The notes: generated by a model not told the origin, from the sequence alone. Counted from the first letter of the stretch, positions 45,009-53,823 are shown. The stretch is DNA of 64,000 bases from Moraxellaceae bacterium AER2_44_116 (GCA_006546595.1 VIAD01000002.1:124001-188000); one strand, 5' to 3'. A program made the numbers and translations.

Positions 45009-45835
45009 GCTTTTTTTCCAACCCTAAAGTCATCACCCGCCGCAAAACGGTGAATATGGCTACAGACTTAGCCAGTCCCTTAGTCTTGGATACCACCCAC
45101 GGTTCGGTATTATATTTAGAAGATGTCTCGGTCAGTTTTGACGGGTTTAAAGCCCTAAATAACTTGTCTTTAGACATTAGCGAAGGTGAACTACGCTGCA
45201 TCATTGGGCCAAACGGTGCAGGCAAAACGACGATGATGGATGTGATTACAGGCAAAACGCGTCCCGATAGCGGCACAGTGTTTTTTGGCCAACACATTGA
45301 TTTATTGGAATTAAACGAACAACAAATTGCTAACGCAGGTATAGGCCGAAAATTTCAAAAGCCCACCGTCTTTGAAGCATTAACAGTATTTGAAAACTTA
45401 GAACTGGCGATGTCGTCGAATAAAGGCGTGTGGGCGAGTTTGTTTTATAAATTATCAGGCGAGCAACAAGACCAAATTGATGAAGTGTTAGCGTTAATTC
45501 GTTTAGGCGACTTACGTCATCAATTAGCAGGCATTTTGTCGCACGGGCAAAAACAATGGCTAGAAATCGGTATGTTGCTGATGCAAAACCCACGCGTGTT
45601 ATTGGTCGATGAACCCGTTGCAGGCATGACTAGCGAAGAAACCGAACGCACGGCGGAGTTATTGGTGTCCTTAGCAGGCGCGCATTCGGTGATTGTCGTT
45701 GAGCATGACATGGCATTTGTCCGCTCGATAGCCAAAAAAGTCACTGTCTTGCATCAAGGCTCAGTATTGGCCGAAGGCACAATGGACGAAATACAGGCCA
45801 ACCCTAAAGTCATTGAAGTGTATTTAGGCGAGTAG
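45005..45835 (+). CDS. urtD: Urea ABC transporter ATP-binding protein UrtD
   Basis: A 276-residue LivG-type ATPase: Walker A GPNGAGKTT, signature variant LSHGQKQWLEIG, Walker B VLLVDEPVAGM and switch His in VVEHDMAF. The unusual SHGQ signature is normal for UrtD. The N-terminal ~30 residues before the ABC fold are longer than needed, and an internal Met at about residue 18 could be an alternative start, but the overlap with urtC supports 45005. Its TAG stop codon lies within the first bases of a family A repeat. Confidence 0.95.
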   Translation: MSFFSNPKVITRRKTVNMATDLASPLVLDTTHGSVLYLEDVSVSFDGFKALNNLSLDISEGELRCIIGPNGAGKTTMMDVITGKTRPDSGTVFFGQHIDLLELNEQQIANAGIGRKFQKPTVFEALTVFENLELAMSSNKGVWASLFYKLSGEQQDQIDEVLALIRLGDLRHQLAGILSHGQKQWLEIGMLLMQNPRVLLVDEPVAGMTSEETERTAELLVSLAGAHSVIVVEHDMAFVRSIAKKVTVLHQGSVLAEGTMDEIQANPKVIEVYLGE

Positions 45836-45889
45836 GGGCGAATTTATTCGCCAACTGACTATGACTTAGGCGAATCAATTCACCCCTAC
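45832..45889. repeat. Family A repeat overlapping the urtD stop codon
   Basis: GTAGGGGCGAATTTATTCGCC (45832-45852) and GGCGAATCAATTCACCCCTAC (45869-45889) pair with one mismatch. The urtD stop TAG (45833-45835) is formed by the repeat's own outer GTAGGGG. Confidence 0.9.
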
Positions 45890-45915
45890 AGCGTTTTAGA
45901 TAAAGGTAAACAACC

Positions 45916-46611
45916 ATGTTGCGTGTCGAAAAACTCAACCAATTTTATGGCCAAAGTCATATCTTGTGGGACTTAGAATTCAACATTAAAGAAGGTTCAT
46001 GCGCCTGTTTAATGGGACGTAATGGTGTCGGTAAAACCACCTTTTTAAAATGTTTAATGGGTTTATTACCGAGCAAAACTGGTGATATTTTTTTCAACGG
46101 CCAATCGCTAACTGGCGTATCCACCGAGCAACGCGCGCGTCAAGGTTTAGGATATGTCCCCCAAGGCCGAGAGATTTTTCCGCTACTGACCGTCGAAGAA
46201 AACCTAAAAATTTCTTTAGGGGCACGTAAAGACAAAGCCAAACAAGTACCGAGCCATATTTACGAGTTATTTCCTGTATTAAAAGAAATGCGTCAACGGC
46301 GGGGTGGCGATTTATCGGGTGGTCAGCAACAACAACTCGCTATTGGTCGCGCCTTAGTATTAGAACCTAAGCTATTGATTTTAGATGAACCCACCGAAGG
46401 CATTCAGCCGAATATTGTGCGGGATATTGGTGGTGTGATTCGTAAGTTAAACAGTGAACACGGTATTACAGTGTTACTAGTTGAGCAAAAACTACCTTTT
46501 GCCCGTGCTTATGCCACCGATTTTCATATTTTGAATAAAGGTCGTTTGGTAGCGGAAGGCGAGATTAGCGAGTTGAGTGATGAGATTGTCAAAGAGTATT
46601 TGAGTGTGTGA
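45916..46611 (+). CDS. urtE: Urea ABC transporter ATP-binding protein UrtE
   Basis: The second ATPase of the importer, LivF-type, 231 residues: Walker A GRNGVGKTT, signature LSGGQQQQLAIGRAL, Walker B LLILDEPTEGIQPN and VLLVEQKLPFA. It heterodimerises with UrtD at the cytoplasmic side. It closes the urea cluster; a family A repeat follows within a few bases of its stop codon and the next gene is on the other strand. Confidence 0.96.
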   Translation: MLRVEKLNQFYGQSHILWDLEFNIKEGSCACLMGRNGVGKTTFLKCLMGLLPSKTGDIFFNGQSLTGVSTEQRARQGLGYVPQGREIFPLLTVEENLKISLGARKDKAKQVPSHIYELFPVLKEMRQRRGGDLSGGQQQQLAIGRALVLEPKLLILDEPTEGIQPNIVRDIGGVIRKLNSEHGITVLLVEQKLPFARAYATDFHILNKGRLVAEGEISELSDEIVKEYLSV

Positions 46612-46612
46612 C

Positions 46613-46678
46613 GTAGGGGCAAATAATCATTTGCCCTATGGGTTCAAACAACAAGGGCGAATGATTATTCGCTCCTAA
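46613..46678. repeat. Family A repeat between convergent urtE and the C39-like gene
   Basis: GTAGGGGCAAATAATCATTTGCCC and GGGCGAATGATTATTCGCTCCTAAGG are two self-complementary halves. It begins 2 bases after the urtE stop codon and its other end supplies the TAG stop of the gene on the minus strand. Confidence 0.85.
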
Positions 46679-47616
46679 GGGTGGATTGCCGCTTTAACTT
46701 TAACCGCCATCAACGTCTCCTGCGTCACAGGAATATCCAACAACTTTACCGCTTGCTCCGCAAAAGGCAGTGCTTCGCGAGCACGCCCTTGATGCAGCAA
46801 CAAATCCGCCAAATTATTCCAACCTGACACTTCATCAGGAAAGCGACGTATTAACTCTCTCAAAGCAATTTCACCTTTGGTGACATCACCCAAAGTCACC
46901 GAGCTATTGGCTAATCCCAACCAAGCTATTTTTTCATTTGGCCAATACTGACTAGCATGTTCATAACCGACTTGTGCGCCACGAATTGAACCCTGTTTTT
47001 CTAAAATACTCAGCTGTTGTAAGGTTTTATCTGCATCTAACCAAGAGGGTAATTTTTCAGGGTCAATAATCAAACTTGCCCAATAGTTGCCACGCGCCCA
47101 CGTATATTCAAAGGTGGAAAAAGACAACACCAAACGTTTATCAACGCCTGAACGTAAGATTAATTGTTGCCGCGCATAATCAACCCCAACCACCACTGCA
47201 AAATGCCAAACGGGATACAGCTTTAAGCCATTATTCTGTAACACTAAAACGGGATAGCCATTGTCTAAAGCAGTAAAAATGGCATTTAAATTAGGGGGAA
47301 GTCGATAGGCTAAACGACCATGTTGTCGAGCACTGGCGACCAGCTCAAGGCTAAAACTGCCTTTACGTTGTGGGACATATACTTCGGCTACGAGCTGTTC
47401 AGGCAATATATTAACGCCTGTCTGTTGCAACATCGTTGCTAAGGCTGCAGGGCCACATTGATGGAGATCTTGCGCAAAAAATGGCACAGTTTGTAGTTCA
47501 ACCGTCTGACGTTGTTTTAGCATGGCTTGTTGTTGATGTAATGCGCGTGTTTGTGGCGCAGTACAAGCAACCATGAGCACAGACATCAATAGGCAAAGCA
47601 GGTGACGAATAGACAT
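46675..47616 (-). CDS. PA2778-type C39-like cysteine peptidase lipoprotein with TPR
   Basis: The 313-residue precursor has a lipoprotein signal with Cys at about residue 18 (LMVACTA). A papain-like C39 domain follows: QCGPAALATML with the catalytic Cys, and YPVWHFAVVVGVD with the His. The C-terminal third contains tetratricopeptide helices (AWLGLANSSVTLGDVTKGE, GWNNLADLLLHQGRAREALPFAEQAV). This is the layout of the PA2778 family, which is usually encoded beside a PA2779-type protein as here. The peptidase target is unknown; the lipid anchor places it at the periplasmic face of a membrane. Confidence 0.9.
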   Translation of the reverse strand: MSIRHLLCLLMSVLMVACTAPQTRALHQQQAMLKQRQTVELQTVPFFAQDLHQCGPAALATMLQQTGVNILPEQLVAEVYVPQRKGSFSLELVASARQHGRLAYRLPPNLNAIFTALDNGYPVLVLQNNGLKLYPVWHFAVVVGVDYARQQLILRSGVDKRLVLSFSTFEYTWARGNYWASLIIDPEKLPSWLDADKTLQQLSILEKQGSIRGAQVGYEHASQYWPNEKIAWLGLANSSVTLGDVTKGEIALRELIRRFPDEVSGWNNLADLLLHQGRAREALPFAEQAVKLLDIPVTQETLMAVKVKAAIHP

Positions 47617-47672
47617 AGAATTATTTTATCAAGCAAAACAAGGGAGGAGTGGTGTGTCCCTCCCTGAGTTTG

Positions 47673-48071
47673 TTAACGATGATGGGTAAAGGGAAACACA
47701 CTCGTTAAGCCTAAAAGGTCGGTGACCAATAACACGAGAAAAATAAAGACTAAAGTCCCCAAAATGTCACCACCCGCTGGCAGTGTTTGCATTTTGCCGT
47801 ACAGTTGTTGCACTTCATCATCAGAAAGTGCAGCAATACGCGCAGCGGCTTGGTTATGGTCTACACCAAGACTGACCAACTGTACTTGTACGTCATTGCG
47901 GGCTAAAAATGTTGTTAACTCAGTGCGTTGACGAGATAAATCCATCACCGTCGCTTGGGCAATCACTGCATCCGTAGGGATAACGGCGGCAGAGGCTTGC
48001 ATGGGAACACTGAGGCTGGTGCAACTGACAATCAGCATGGCTGCTGTGCCTTTCATCCATTTGGATTTCAT
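47673..48071 (-). CDS. PA2779-family protein
   Basis: A 132-residue exported protein. After a leader with a signal peptide (ending QASA) comes a helical region (LTTFLARNDVQVQLVSLGV, AAARIAALSDDEVQQLYGKM). A short Gly-rich linker (PAGGD) leads to a C-terminal membrane helix (ILGTLVFIFLVLLVTDLLGL). This matches PA2779-type proteins that pair with the C39-like lipoprotein encoded 56 bases downstream. AAGGAAA lies before the ATG. The function of the pair is not established. Confidence 0.9.
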   Translation of the reverse strand: MKSKWMKGTAAMLIVSCTSLSVPMQASAAVIPTDAVIAQATVMDLSRQRTELTTFLARNDVQVQLVSLGVDHNQAAARIAALSDDEVQQLYGKMQTLPAGGDILGTLVFIFLVLLVTDLLGLTSVFPFTHHR

Positions 48072-48365
48072 GGTGATGTTTCCTTATTAGTTATAAATAC
48101 AACAATCAGCAGCGTCTGTTCGTTGACTGCTTTAGGTAACTAAAAAATATCATCATCATCATCCGCGATCTGTTCGTTACAGAACATTGCCATGATTTCT
48201 TATTGATACGCCCTCGCTGATTAGCAATTATTCAAAATTTCCCTAACTGTAGCTGGAGCACACGTTTTATAATAGGCGGTTAAATTAAGACTTATGCAAC
48301 AGCGCATCGGTCGGATGTTTTTTTCTTGGACGATTGAAGTCCTGTTTTATTCGTGGTGTGGTGTT

Positions 48366-50252
48366 ATGCGTTATCCTAAAGTTTATGATGTGATTGTGAT
48401 TGGTGGCGGTCATGCGGGAACAGAAGCGGCTTTAGCTTCGGCACGAATGGGCTGCCAAACGCTATTGTTAACGCACAATATCGAAACTTTAGGGCAAATG
48501 AGCTGTAACCCTGCCATTGGTGGTATTGGTAAAAGTCATTTAGTCAAAGAAATTGACGCGATGGGCGGGGCAATGGCCTTAGCCACTGACAAAGGTGGTA
48601 TTCAATTTCGTGTCTTAAATGGCAGCAAAGGCCCTGCGGTACGTGCCACGCGCGCTCAAGCCGACCGTGTGCTCTACAAAGCGGCGATTCGTAGTATCCT
48701 CGAAAACCAAGCCAATTTAGACATTTTCCAACAAGCCGCAGACGATTTAATTGTTGAAGGCGATACCGTGAAAGGTGTGATCACGCAAACAGGTATTCAT
48801 TTTAGTGCCAAATGTGTGGTGTTAACGACAGGCACATTTTTAGGCGGCACGATTCATATTGGTTTAGAAAATTATCGTGGTGGTCGTGCGGGTGATCCGC
48901 CGTCAATTGCGTTGGCTAATCGTTTACGCGAATTACCGTTGCGCGTTGGCCGTTTAAAAACAGGTACGCCACCGCGTATTGATGCTAAATCGGTCGATTT
49001 TAGTCAATTGATTGAACAAGCAGGCGATACACCCACGCCAGTGATGTCGTTTATGGGCAACCAAGCGATGCATCCGCAACAAATCAGTTGTTGGATTACT
49101 CATACTAACGAAAAAACCCACGATATTATTCGCAGTGGTTTAGACCGTTCACCGATGTATACAGGTGTCATTGAAGGCGTAGGCCCGCGTTATTGCCCGT
49201 CGATTGAAGATAAAATTCATCGTTTTGCCGATAAAAATTCCCACCAAATTTTTATTGAGCCTGAAGGCTTAACCACTCATGAGTTATATCCCAACGGTAT
49301 TTCCACCAGCTTGCCGTTTGATATTCAAATTCAATTAGTCCGCTCGATGAAAGGGCTAGAAAATGCTCATATCGTTAGACCAGGTTATGCCATTGAGTAC
49401 GATTATTTTAATCCGCAAGATTTACAACACACCCTCGAAACCAAAGTCATCCATAACTTGTATTTTGCTGGCCAAATTAACGGCACGACAGGTTATGAAG
49501 AAGCAGGCGCACAAGGATTATTGGCAGGGATTAACGCAGGTTTACGCGCTCAAGATAAAGAGCCGTGGTATCCCTTGCGTGACCAAGCCTATTTAGGCGT
49601 GTTGGTTGATGATTTAATTACCCATGGCACCAAAGAACCGTATCGGATGTTTACTTCGCGTGCTGAATACCGTTTGTTATTGCGTGAAGACAATGCCGAT
49701 GCCCGTTTGACCGAAGTAGGCCGCCGTTTAGGTTTGGTTGATGATGCCCGTTGGCAAGCCTATTGTGAAAAACAAGAAGCCATCGTCCAAGAAACACAAC
49801 GCATGAAACAAATGTTTGTTTTCCCTAATTCGGAGTTGGCAGCACGTTTTACCACCGCGACAGGCCAAGAATTAGCGCGTGAAAATAGCTTGTTAGATTT
49901 ATTGCGTCGTCCGCAAGTGAGTTATAGCCAATTGGCTTCGTTAACGGATACCGTGGTTGCGCCTGAAGTGGGCGAGCAGATTGAAATTAATGCGAAATAC
50001 TCGGGTTATATTGACCGTCAACACGACGAAGTGGCGCGTTTGCGTAAGTCTGAAGAAATGATCTTGCCCGATGATTTTGATTATGATCGCGTGCAAAGTT
50101 TATCCAATGAAGTACGTTTGAAACTGAAAACCATTAAACCCGCAACCTTAGCGCAAGCAGGACGGATTTCAGGTGTGACTCCTGCTGCCGTGTCGTTGTT
50201 GCTGATTTATTTGAAAAAACATGGCATGGCTAATATGAAATTGGCGGGTTGA
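48366..50252 (+). CDS. mnmG: tRNA uridine-5-carboxymethylaminomethyl modification enzyme MnmG
   Basis: An FAD-dependent enzyme that works with MnmE to modify the wobble uridine of certain tRNAs. From the ATG at 48366 it has 628 residues, the usual length, beginning YDVIVIGGGHAGTEAA, the FAD-binding fold. The family block GPRYCPSIEDKIHRF is present, as is the Cys-containing LGQMSCNPAIGGIGK. A frame extension to 48294 has no family similarity. TATAAT at 48268-48273 may be its -10 box. It heads the conserved mnmG-rsmG-parA-parB order. The 294-bp gap upstream contains no evident DnaA-box array. Confidence 0.97.
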   Translation: MRYPKVYDVIVIGGGHAGTEAALASARMGCQTLLLTHNIETLGQMSCNPAIGGIGKSHLVKEIDAMGGAMALATDKGGIQFRVLNGSKGPAVRATRAQADRVLYKAAIRSILENQANLDIFQQAADDLIVEGDTVKGVITQTGIHFSAKCVVLTTGTFLGGTIHIGLENYRGGRAGDPPSIALANRLRELPLRVGRLKTGTPPRIDAKSVDFSQLIEQAGDTPTPVMSFMGNQAMHPQQISCWITHTNEKTHDIIRSGLDRSPMYTGVIEGVGPRYCPSIEDKIHRFADKNSHQIFIEPEGLTTHELYPNGISTSLPFDIQIQLVRSMKGLENAHIVRPGYAIEYDYFNPQDLQHTLETKVIHNLYFAGQINGTTGYEEAGAQGLLAGINAGLRAQDKEPWYPLRDQAYLGVLVDDLITHGTKEPYRMFTSRAEYRLLLREDNADARLTEVGRRLGLVDDARWQAYCEKQEAIVQETQRMKQMFVFPNSELAARFTTATGQELARENSLLDLLRRPQVSYSQLASLTDTVVAPEVGEQIEINAKYSGYIDRQHDEVARLRKSEEMILPDDFDYDRVQSLSNEVRLKLKTIKPATLAQAGRISGVTPAAVSLLLIYLKKHGMANMKLAG

Positions 50253-50338
50253 TCGCGTTTACTTTTGTGCGTTATGTGTGTTTTTCTCGGCAAGGATGCC
50301 TTCCATTATCTGCATTTAGCGACTGATATTATCTTTCT

Positions 50339-50962
50339 ATGAATTCTCTACATGATTTATTAACCCAAGGCATTGCTCAACTCGGCCTTACCATCCCCGA
50401 TGCCGCTATTGAGCAACTCGAATACTATGTTGCTGCCTTGCAAAAGTGGAATGCCGCTTATAATCTCACCGCCATTCGTGAGCCGCGTGAGATTGTCATC
50501 AAACATTTGTTAGACTCACTCACCGTGTTGCCACATTTACGCGCTAATACTTTGTTAGATGTGGGTACAGGCGCAGGTTTACCGGGTTTGGTACTAGCGA
50601 TTGTTAAACCTGATTTACACGTGGATTTACTCGACAGTAATAGCAAAAAAACCCGATTCTTACGGCAAATGGTCGCTGAGTTGGGGCTAAAAAACGTCAA
50701 AGTGCATCATGCGCGGGTAGAGCAAGCAGATTTGCCGCCGCAAATGCAGGTGATTAGTCGCGCATTTTCGAGTTTGAGTGATTTTAATCTGGGCTGTCGC
50801 CATTTTTTAGCCAACGAAGGCGTGTTGTTGGCGATGAAAGGACAGTTTCCGCAAGCAGAAATAGACGCATTACCTACGGACATACGCGTATTGGAAAGTA
50901 TTCCGTTGACCGTCCCTTTTTTGGATGAGGCACGACATTTGCTAGTGCTAGGTAACGCTTAA
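50339..50962 (+). CDS. rsmG: 16S rRNA (guanine527-N7)-methyltransferase RsmG
   Basis: A 207-residue SAM-dependent methyltransferase that modifies G527 of 16S rRNA. Motifs: KWNAAYNLTAIREPREIVIKH at the start, LLDVGTGAGLPGLVLAI for SAM, and VISRAFSSLSDF. Loss of this enzyme gives low-level streptomycin resistance in other bacteria. It follows mnmG by 86 bases in the same direction; no strong ribosome-binding site is visible. A MITE-like element begins four bases after its stop codon. Confidence 0.96.
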   Translation: MNSLHDLLTQGIAQLGLTIPDAAIEQLEYYVAALQKWNAAYNLTAIREPREIVIKHLLDSLTVLPHLRANTLLDVGTGAGLPGLVLAIVKPDLHVDLLDSNSKKTRFLRQMVAELGLKNVKVHHARVEQADLPPQMQVISRAFSSLSDFNLGCRHFLANEGVLLAMKGQFPQAEIDALPTDIRVLESIPLTVPFLDEARHLLVLGNA

Positions 50963-50965
50963 CTC

Positions 50966-51064
50966 AGGACTTACGCATTTCACCGAAATTAGCGCGTTTT
51001 GTGAACTAAAAATCGTTGGAAACGATTCTTTAGTGAGCAAATAAGCGATAACCGCGTCAGTCCT
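50966..51064. mobile_element. MITE-like element, copy 2
   Basis: AGGACTTACGC (50966-50976) and GCGTCAGTCCT (51054-51064) are terminal inverted repeats with one mismatch. The interior keeps ATTTCACCGAAATTAGCGCG and CAAATAAGCGATAACCGCG of copy 1 but has a different central hairpin (AATCGTTGGAAACGATT). It fills the gap between rsmG and parA and ends ten bases before the parA ribosome-binding site. Confidence 0.8.
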
Positions 51065-51087
51065 AAACTTAGAGTAGGAATGTGAAC

Positions 51088-51867
51088 ATGACCCAAATTC
51101 TCGCCATCGCCAACCAAAAAGGCGGTGTCGGTAAAACGACAACTACCGTCAATTTAGCTGCCTCGTTAGCAGCGGTAAAACGTCGCGTCTTGTTAATCGA
51201 CCTAGACCCCCAAGGCAATGCCACCATGGGTTCAGGTGTGGATAAAAATGCCTTACCGTATTCCGTTTATGACGTGTTATTAGGTGATACCCCGATAAAA
51301 GTCGCCATACAAAAAACACCGAAAGCAGGTTATGACGTACTCGGCGCGAATCGAGAATTAAGTGGTGCAGAAATTAGCCTATTTGATTTAGAACGACGTG
51401 AATTAAGATTGAAAGAAGCGATTGAAGAAATTAGAAAGAGTTATGATTTTATTTTGATTGATTGCGCGCCGTCATTAAGCATGTTGACTTTAAACGCGTT
51501 GGTGGCCGCTGATGGTGTCATCATCCCCATGCAATGCGAATACTACGCCTTAGAAGGCTTGGCGGATTTGACCAATACTATCGAACGCATGACTGCCAAG
51601 CTCAATCCACAACTGCAAATTCGCGGCATTTTGCGCACCATGTACGACCCCCGTATGACCTTGGCTACCGATGTTTCCGCTGAGTTAATTAAACATTTTG
51701 GCGATAAAGTCTTTAGCACCGTCATTCCGCGTAATATCCGTTTGGCGGAAGCGCCCGCACATGGCGTACCTGTCATGTATTACGATAAAGGCTCGCGTGG
51801 TGCGTTTGCGTATTTGAGTTTAGCGGCTGAACTGATTAAAAAAGATAAAAAGAGAAAAACCGTATGA
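51088..51867 (+). CDS. parA: Chromosome partitioning ATPase ParA (Soj)
   Basis: A 259-residue deviant-Walker ATPase: NQKGGVGKTTTTVNLAASLA with the signature Lys11 and Lys16, LLIDLDPQGNATMGSG, and FILIDCAPSL. ParA forms ATP-bound dimers on DNA that are released by ParB, moving origin regions apart. The ATG at 51088 has AGGA eight bases upstream; a GTG two codons earlier is in frame. It overlaps parB by four bases. A MITE-like element separates it from rsmG, so it may need its own promoter. Confidence 0.96.
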   Translation: MTQILAIANQKGGVGKTTTTVNLAASLAAVKRRVLLIDLDPQGNATMGSGVDKNALPYSVYDVLLGDTPIKVAIQKTPKAGYDVLGANRELSGAEISLFDLERRELRLKEAIEEIRKSYDFILIDCAPSLSMLTLNALVAADGVIIPMQCEYYALEGLADLTNTIERMTAKLNPQLQIRGILRTMYDPRMTLATDVSAELIKHFGDKVFSTVIPRNIRLAEAPAHGVPVMYYDKGSRGAFAYLSLAAELIKKDKKRKTV

Positions 51868-52760
51868 GTACCAAAAAACGTGGATTAGGAACAGGTCGCG
51901 GTTTAGATGCTTTATTAGGTGCAGTGCGCCAAGTGCGTGATGATGTTGCGGCGGTGGAGTCTCATACCATTCCGCCAACCATGCTCAATAGTTTGCAGCA
52001 ATTACCGTTAGAGCAATTACAACGTGGCCGTTATCAACCCCGTCGTGATATGAATCCAACGGCGTTGCAAGAATTAGCGGACTCGATTAAAGCCCAAGGG
52101 ATTATGCAGCCGATTATCGTGCGCTTACTGGCTGATGATCGTTATGAGATTGTTGCAGGTGAGCGACGTTGGCGCGCAGCACAAATGGCGGGTTTAGAGA
52201 CGATTCCTGCCATTATTCGTGAGATTAACGACGATACAGCCATTGCGATGGCGTTAATTGAAAACATCCAACGGGAAGACCTTAACCCGATGGAACAAGC
52301 CACCGCGATGCACCGTTTTATTGAAGAGTTTGCCCTGACGCATCAACAAATTGCCGAAGCGGTGGGCAAAGCGCGCGCGACAGTGACTAATTTATTGCGT
52401 TTAATGTCCTTACCGCGTGAAGTCAAAACCTTGTTAGAACATGGCGACTTAGAAATGGGTCATGCTCGTGCGTTGTTATCGCTACCTGAGCAACAGCAAA
52501 TTGACAGTGCGCGTTTAGTGGTGGCTAAAGGCTTATCGGTGAGACAAACCGAAGCCTTAGTGCGTAGCTTGTTAGCAGCAAACGAAAAACCTGCCGATGA
52601 CAAAACAATTGACCCCAATGTTGCGCAATTGCAACAGAGTTTGGCCGATAAACTGGGGGCGGCAGTACAGATTGACTACAACAAAAAGGGTCAAGGTCGC
52701 TTAGTGATTCGTTACAATTCCTTTGAAGAATTAGACGGCATCTTGGCGCATATTCAGTAA
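51864..52760 (+). CDS. parB: Chromosome partitioning protein ParB
   Basis: A 298-residue ParB/Spo0J protein with a basic N-terminal segment for ParA contact (KKRGLGTGRGLDALLG). Next is the CTP-binding ParB domain (RGRYQPRRDMNP, GERRWRAAQMAG, ENIQREDLNPMEQA), then the helix-turn-helix THQQIAEAVGKARATVTNLLRLM and a C-terminal dimerisation domain. It binds parS sites; no good match to the consensus (TGTTTCACGTGAAACA) was seen in the window. The start overlaps the parA end (ATGA). A terminator follows 23 bases after the stop codon. Confidence 0.96.
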   Translation: MSTKKRGLGTGRGLDALLGAVRQVRDDVAAVESHTIPPTMLNSLQQLPLEQLQRGRYQPRRDMNPTALQELADSIKAQGIMQPIIVRLLADDRYEIVAGERRWRAAQMAGLETIPAIIREINDDTAIAMALIENIQREDLNPMEQATAMHRFIEEFALTHQQIAEAVGKARATVTNLLRLMSLPREVKTLLEHGDLEMGHARALLSLPEQQQIDSARLVVAKGLSVRQTEALVRSLLAANEKPADDKTIDPNVAQLQQSLADKLGAAVQIDYNKKGQGRLVIRYNSFEELDGILAHIQ

Positions 52761-52783
52761 GTTAGAGCCACCATGTCGAGATC

Positions 52784-52812
52784 AAGGGCAGTGCGTTAAG
52801 CTGCCCTTTTTA
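52784..52812 (+). terminator. Rho-independent terminator after parB
   Basis: AAGGGCAG pairs with CTGCCCTT around a 9-base loop and runs into a T tract. Confidence 0.9.
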
Positions 52813-52826
52813 GTTTCAGGATGCCT

Positions 52827-53144
52827 ATGTTTCAATCATATGCTCAGCAAAGTTTAGACTTCAAGCAGATACAGCACTATGCTCAACAGTATCACGATGT
52901 TGATATGTGGCAGTTGTTAGGGCAAGACGAAAACTATTTTCCGTTTTTGATTGGCAGTAATGAACGTGACTTTTGTATTGTCTATTGGTCTAAACGACAG
53001 GGCATTATCACATATCACGATGACGATCCCGTCCGTTATTATGCCTTTGCCGATTGGCTAAATAACAACGCTCATCCTGTCTTTGCTACGCTTGTGGAGG
53101 CCGAGAACTATGCGGCTGACCGAGAGTGGCCGCGTTTGGATTAA
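52827..53144 (+). CDS. Hypothetical 105-residue acidic protein
   Basis: Not recognised. A small soluble protein rich in aromatic and acidic residues (DMWQLLGQDENYFPFLIG, FCIVYWSKRQGIITYHDDDPVRYYAFADWL). The pattern, with alternating strands and helices, resembles small single-domain proteins such as SMI1-like ones but no motif decides it. The ATG at 52827 is preferred over 52821 because CAGG is better spaced for it. It ends three bases before the START-domain gene, so the two belong together on the transcript. Confidence 0.6.
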   Translation: MFQSYAQQSLDFKQIQHYAQQYHDVDMWQLLGQDENYFPFLIGSNERDFCIVYWSKRQGIITYHDDDPVRYYAFADWLNNNAHPVFATLVEAENYAADREWPRLD

Positions 53145-53147
53145 CTT

Positions 53148-53810
53148 ATGTCGTATGTTGTTTTTATTCTTTGCCTACTCATGAGCGTTGTCACTTACGC
53201 CGAAAGTGAGTGGGAGTTGAGCAAAGAGGATACGCAACGCAATATCCAAGTGTATGTTCGCCCGCAAGAAACGCTGCCTTATCATGAGTTTTATGCTCAA
53301 ACCATTGTCCCCCAACCTATAGAAACGGTGATTGCAGTCTTAGCCGATATTGGCGCATGGCCACAGTGGTTAGCGCGTATCAAAAAAGTTCAGATTCTCA
53401 AAAAACAAGAAAACCAAAGTTGGGTCTATGTGATTTATAAATTGCCGTATCCTTTTGTTGAGCGTGATACGGTGTTATATGCCCGTTTAACTAAACATCC
53501 TAAAACATCGATTGTCACGATTCAAAGTAACGCAGTGCCCAACTATCCATTGCCGTCCGATATTGTCATTAAACGTGTGCGTCTAAATAATTTAAGCAGT
53601 ACATGGCGATTAACACCCTTGCCAACAGGCGGCACCAAAATAGAGTTAACAGGCCGAGGCGAACCCGGTGGTTTTATGCCGTCACTGATTTTTAATTATA
53701 ATTTGGCTGATGAGGCGCAACAGACGGTACGTTTATTACGGCAAATGTTAATACGACCACAATATGCGCCCAAGTCAACCGAGAAAGCACGCAACACTCA
53801 TAAAAAATAG
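53148..53810 (+). CDS. Exported START/SRPBCC-domain protein
   Basis: After a short signal peptide (ending VTYA) the protein carries a START-like lipid-binding fold over most of its 220 residues: EFYAQTIVPQPIETVIAVLADIGAWPQWLARIKKVQIL, then VYVIYKLPYPFVERDTVLYARL, and a final helix LADEAQQTVRLLRQML. Such periplasmic START proteins are common but their ligands are unknown. The basic tail (KSTEKARNTHKK) is beyond the fold. It sits between two small genes of unknown function with tight spacing, suggesting a three-gene unit. Confidence 0.8.
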   Translation: MSYVVFILCLLMSVVTYAESEWELSKEDTQRNIQVYVRPQETLPYHEFYAQTIVPQPIETVIAVLADIGAWPQWLARIKKVQILKKQENQSWVYVIYKLPYPFVERDTVLYARLTKHPKTSIVTIQSNAVPNYPLPSDIVIKRVRLNNLSSTWRLTPLPTGGTKIELTGRGEPGGFMPSLIFNYNLADEAQQTVRLLRQMLIRPQYAPKSTEKARNTHKK

Positions 53811-53823
53811 CAGAGAAATCAAC

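Noticed and set aside
48072..48365. Chromosomal origin (oriC) upstream of mnmG
   Set aside because: In E. coli oriC lies next to mnmG, but this gap has no TTATCCACA-type box cluster or AT-rich unwinding repeat; only a possible TATAAT and short hairpins are seen.
51082..52760. parS centromere sites near parAB
   Set aside because: No sequence close to the consensus palindrome TGTTTCACGTGAAACA was found in or around the genes; a full pattern search would be needed to be sure.
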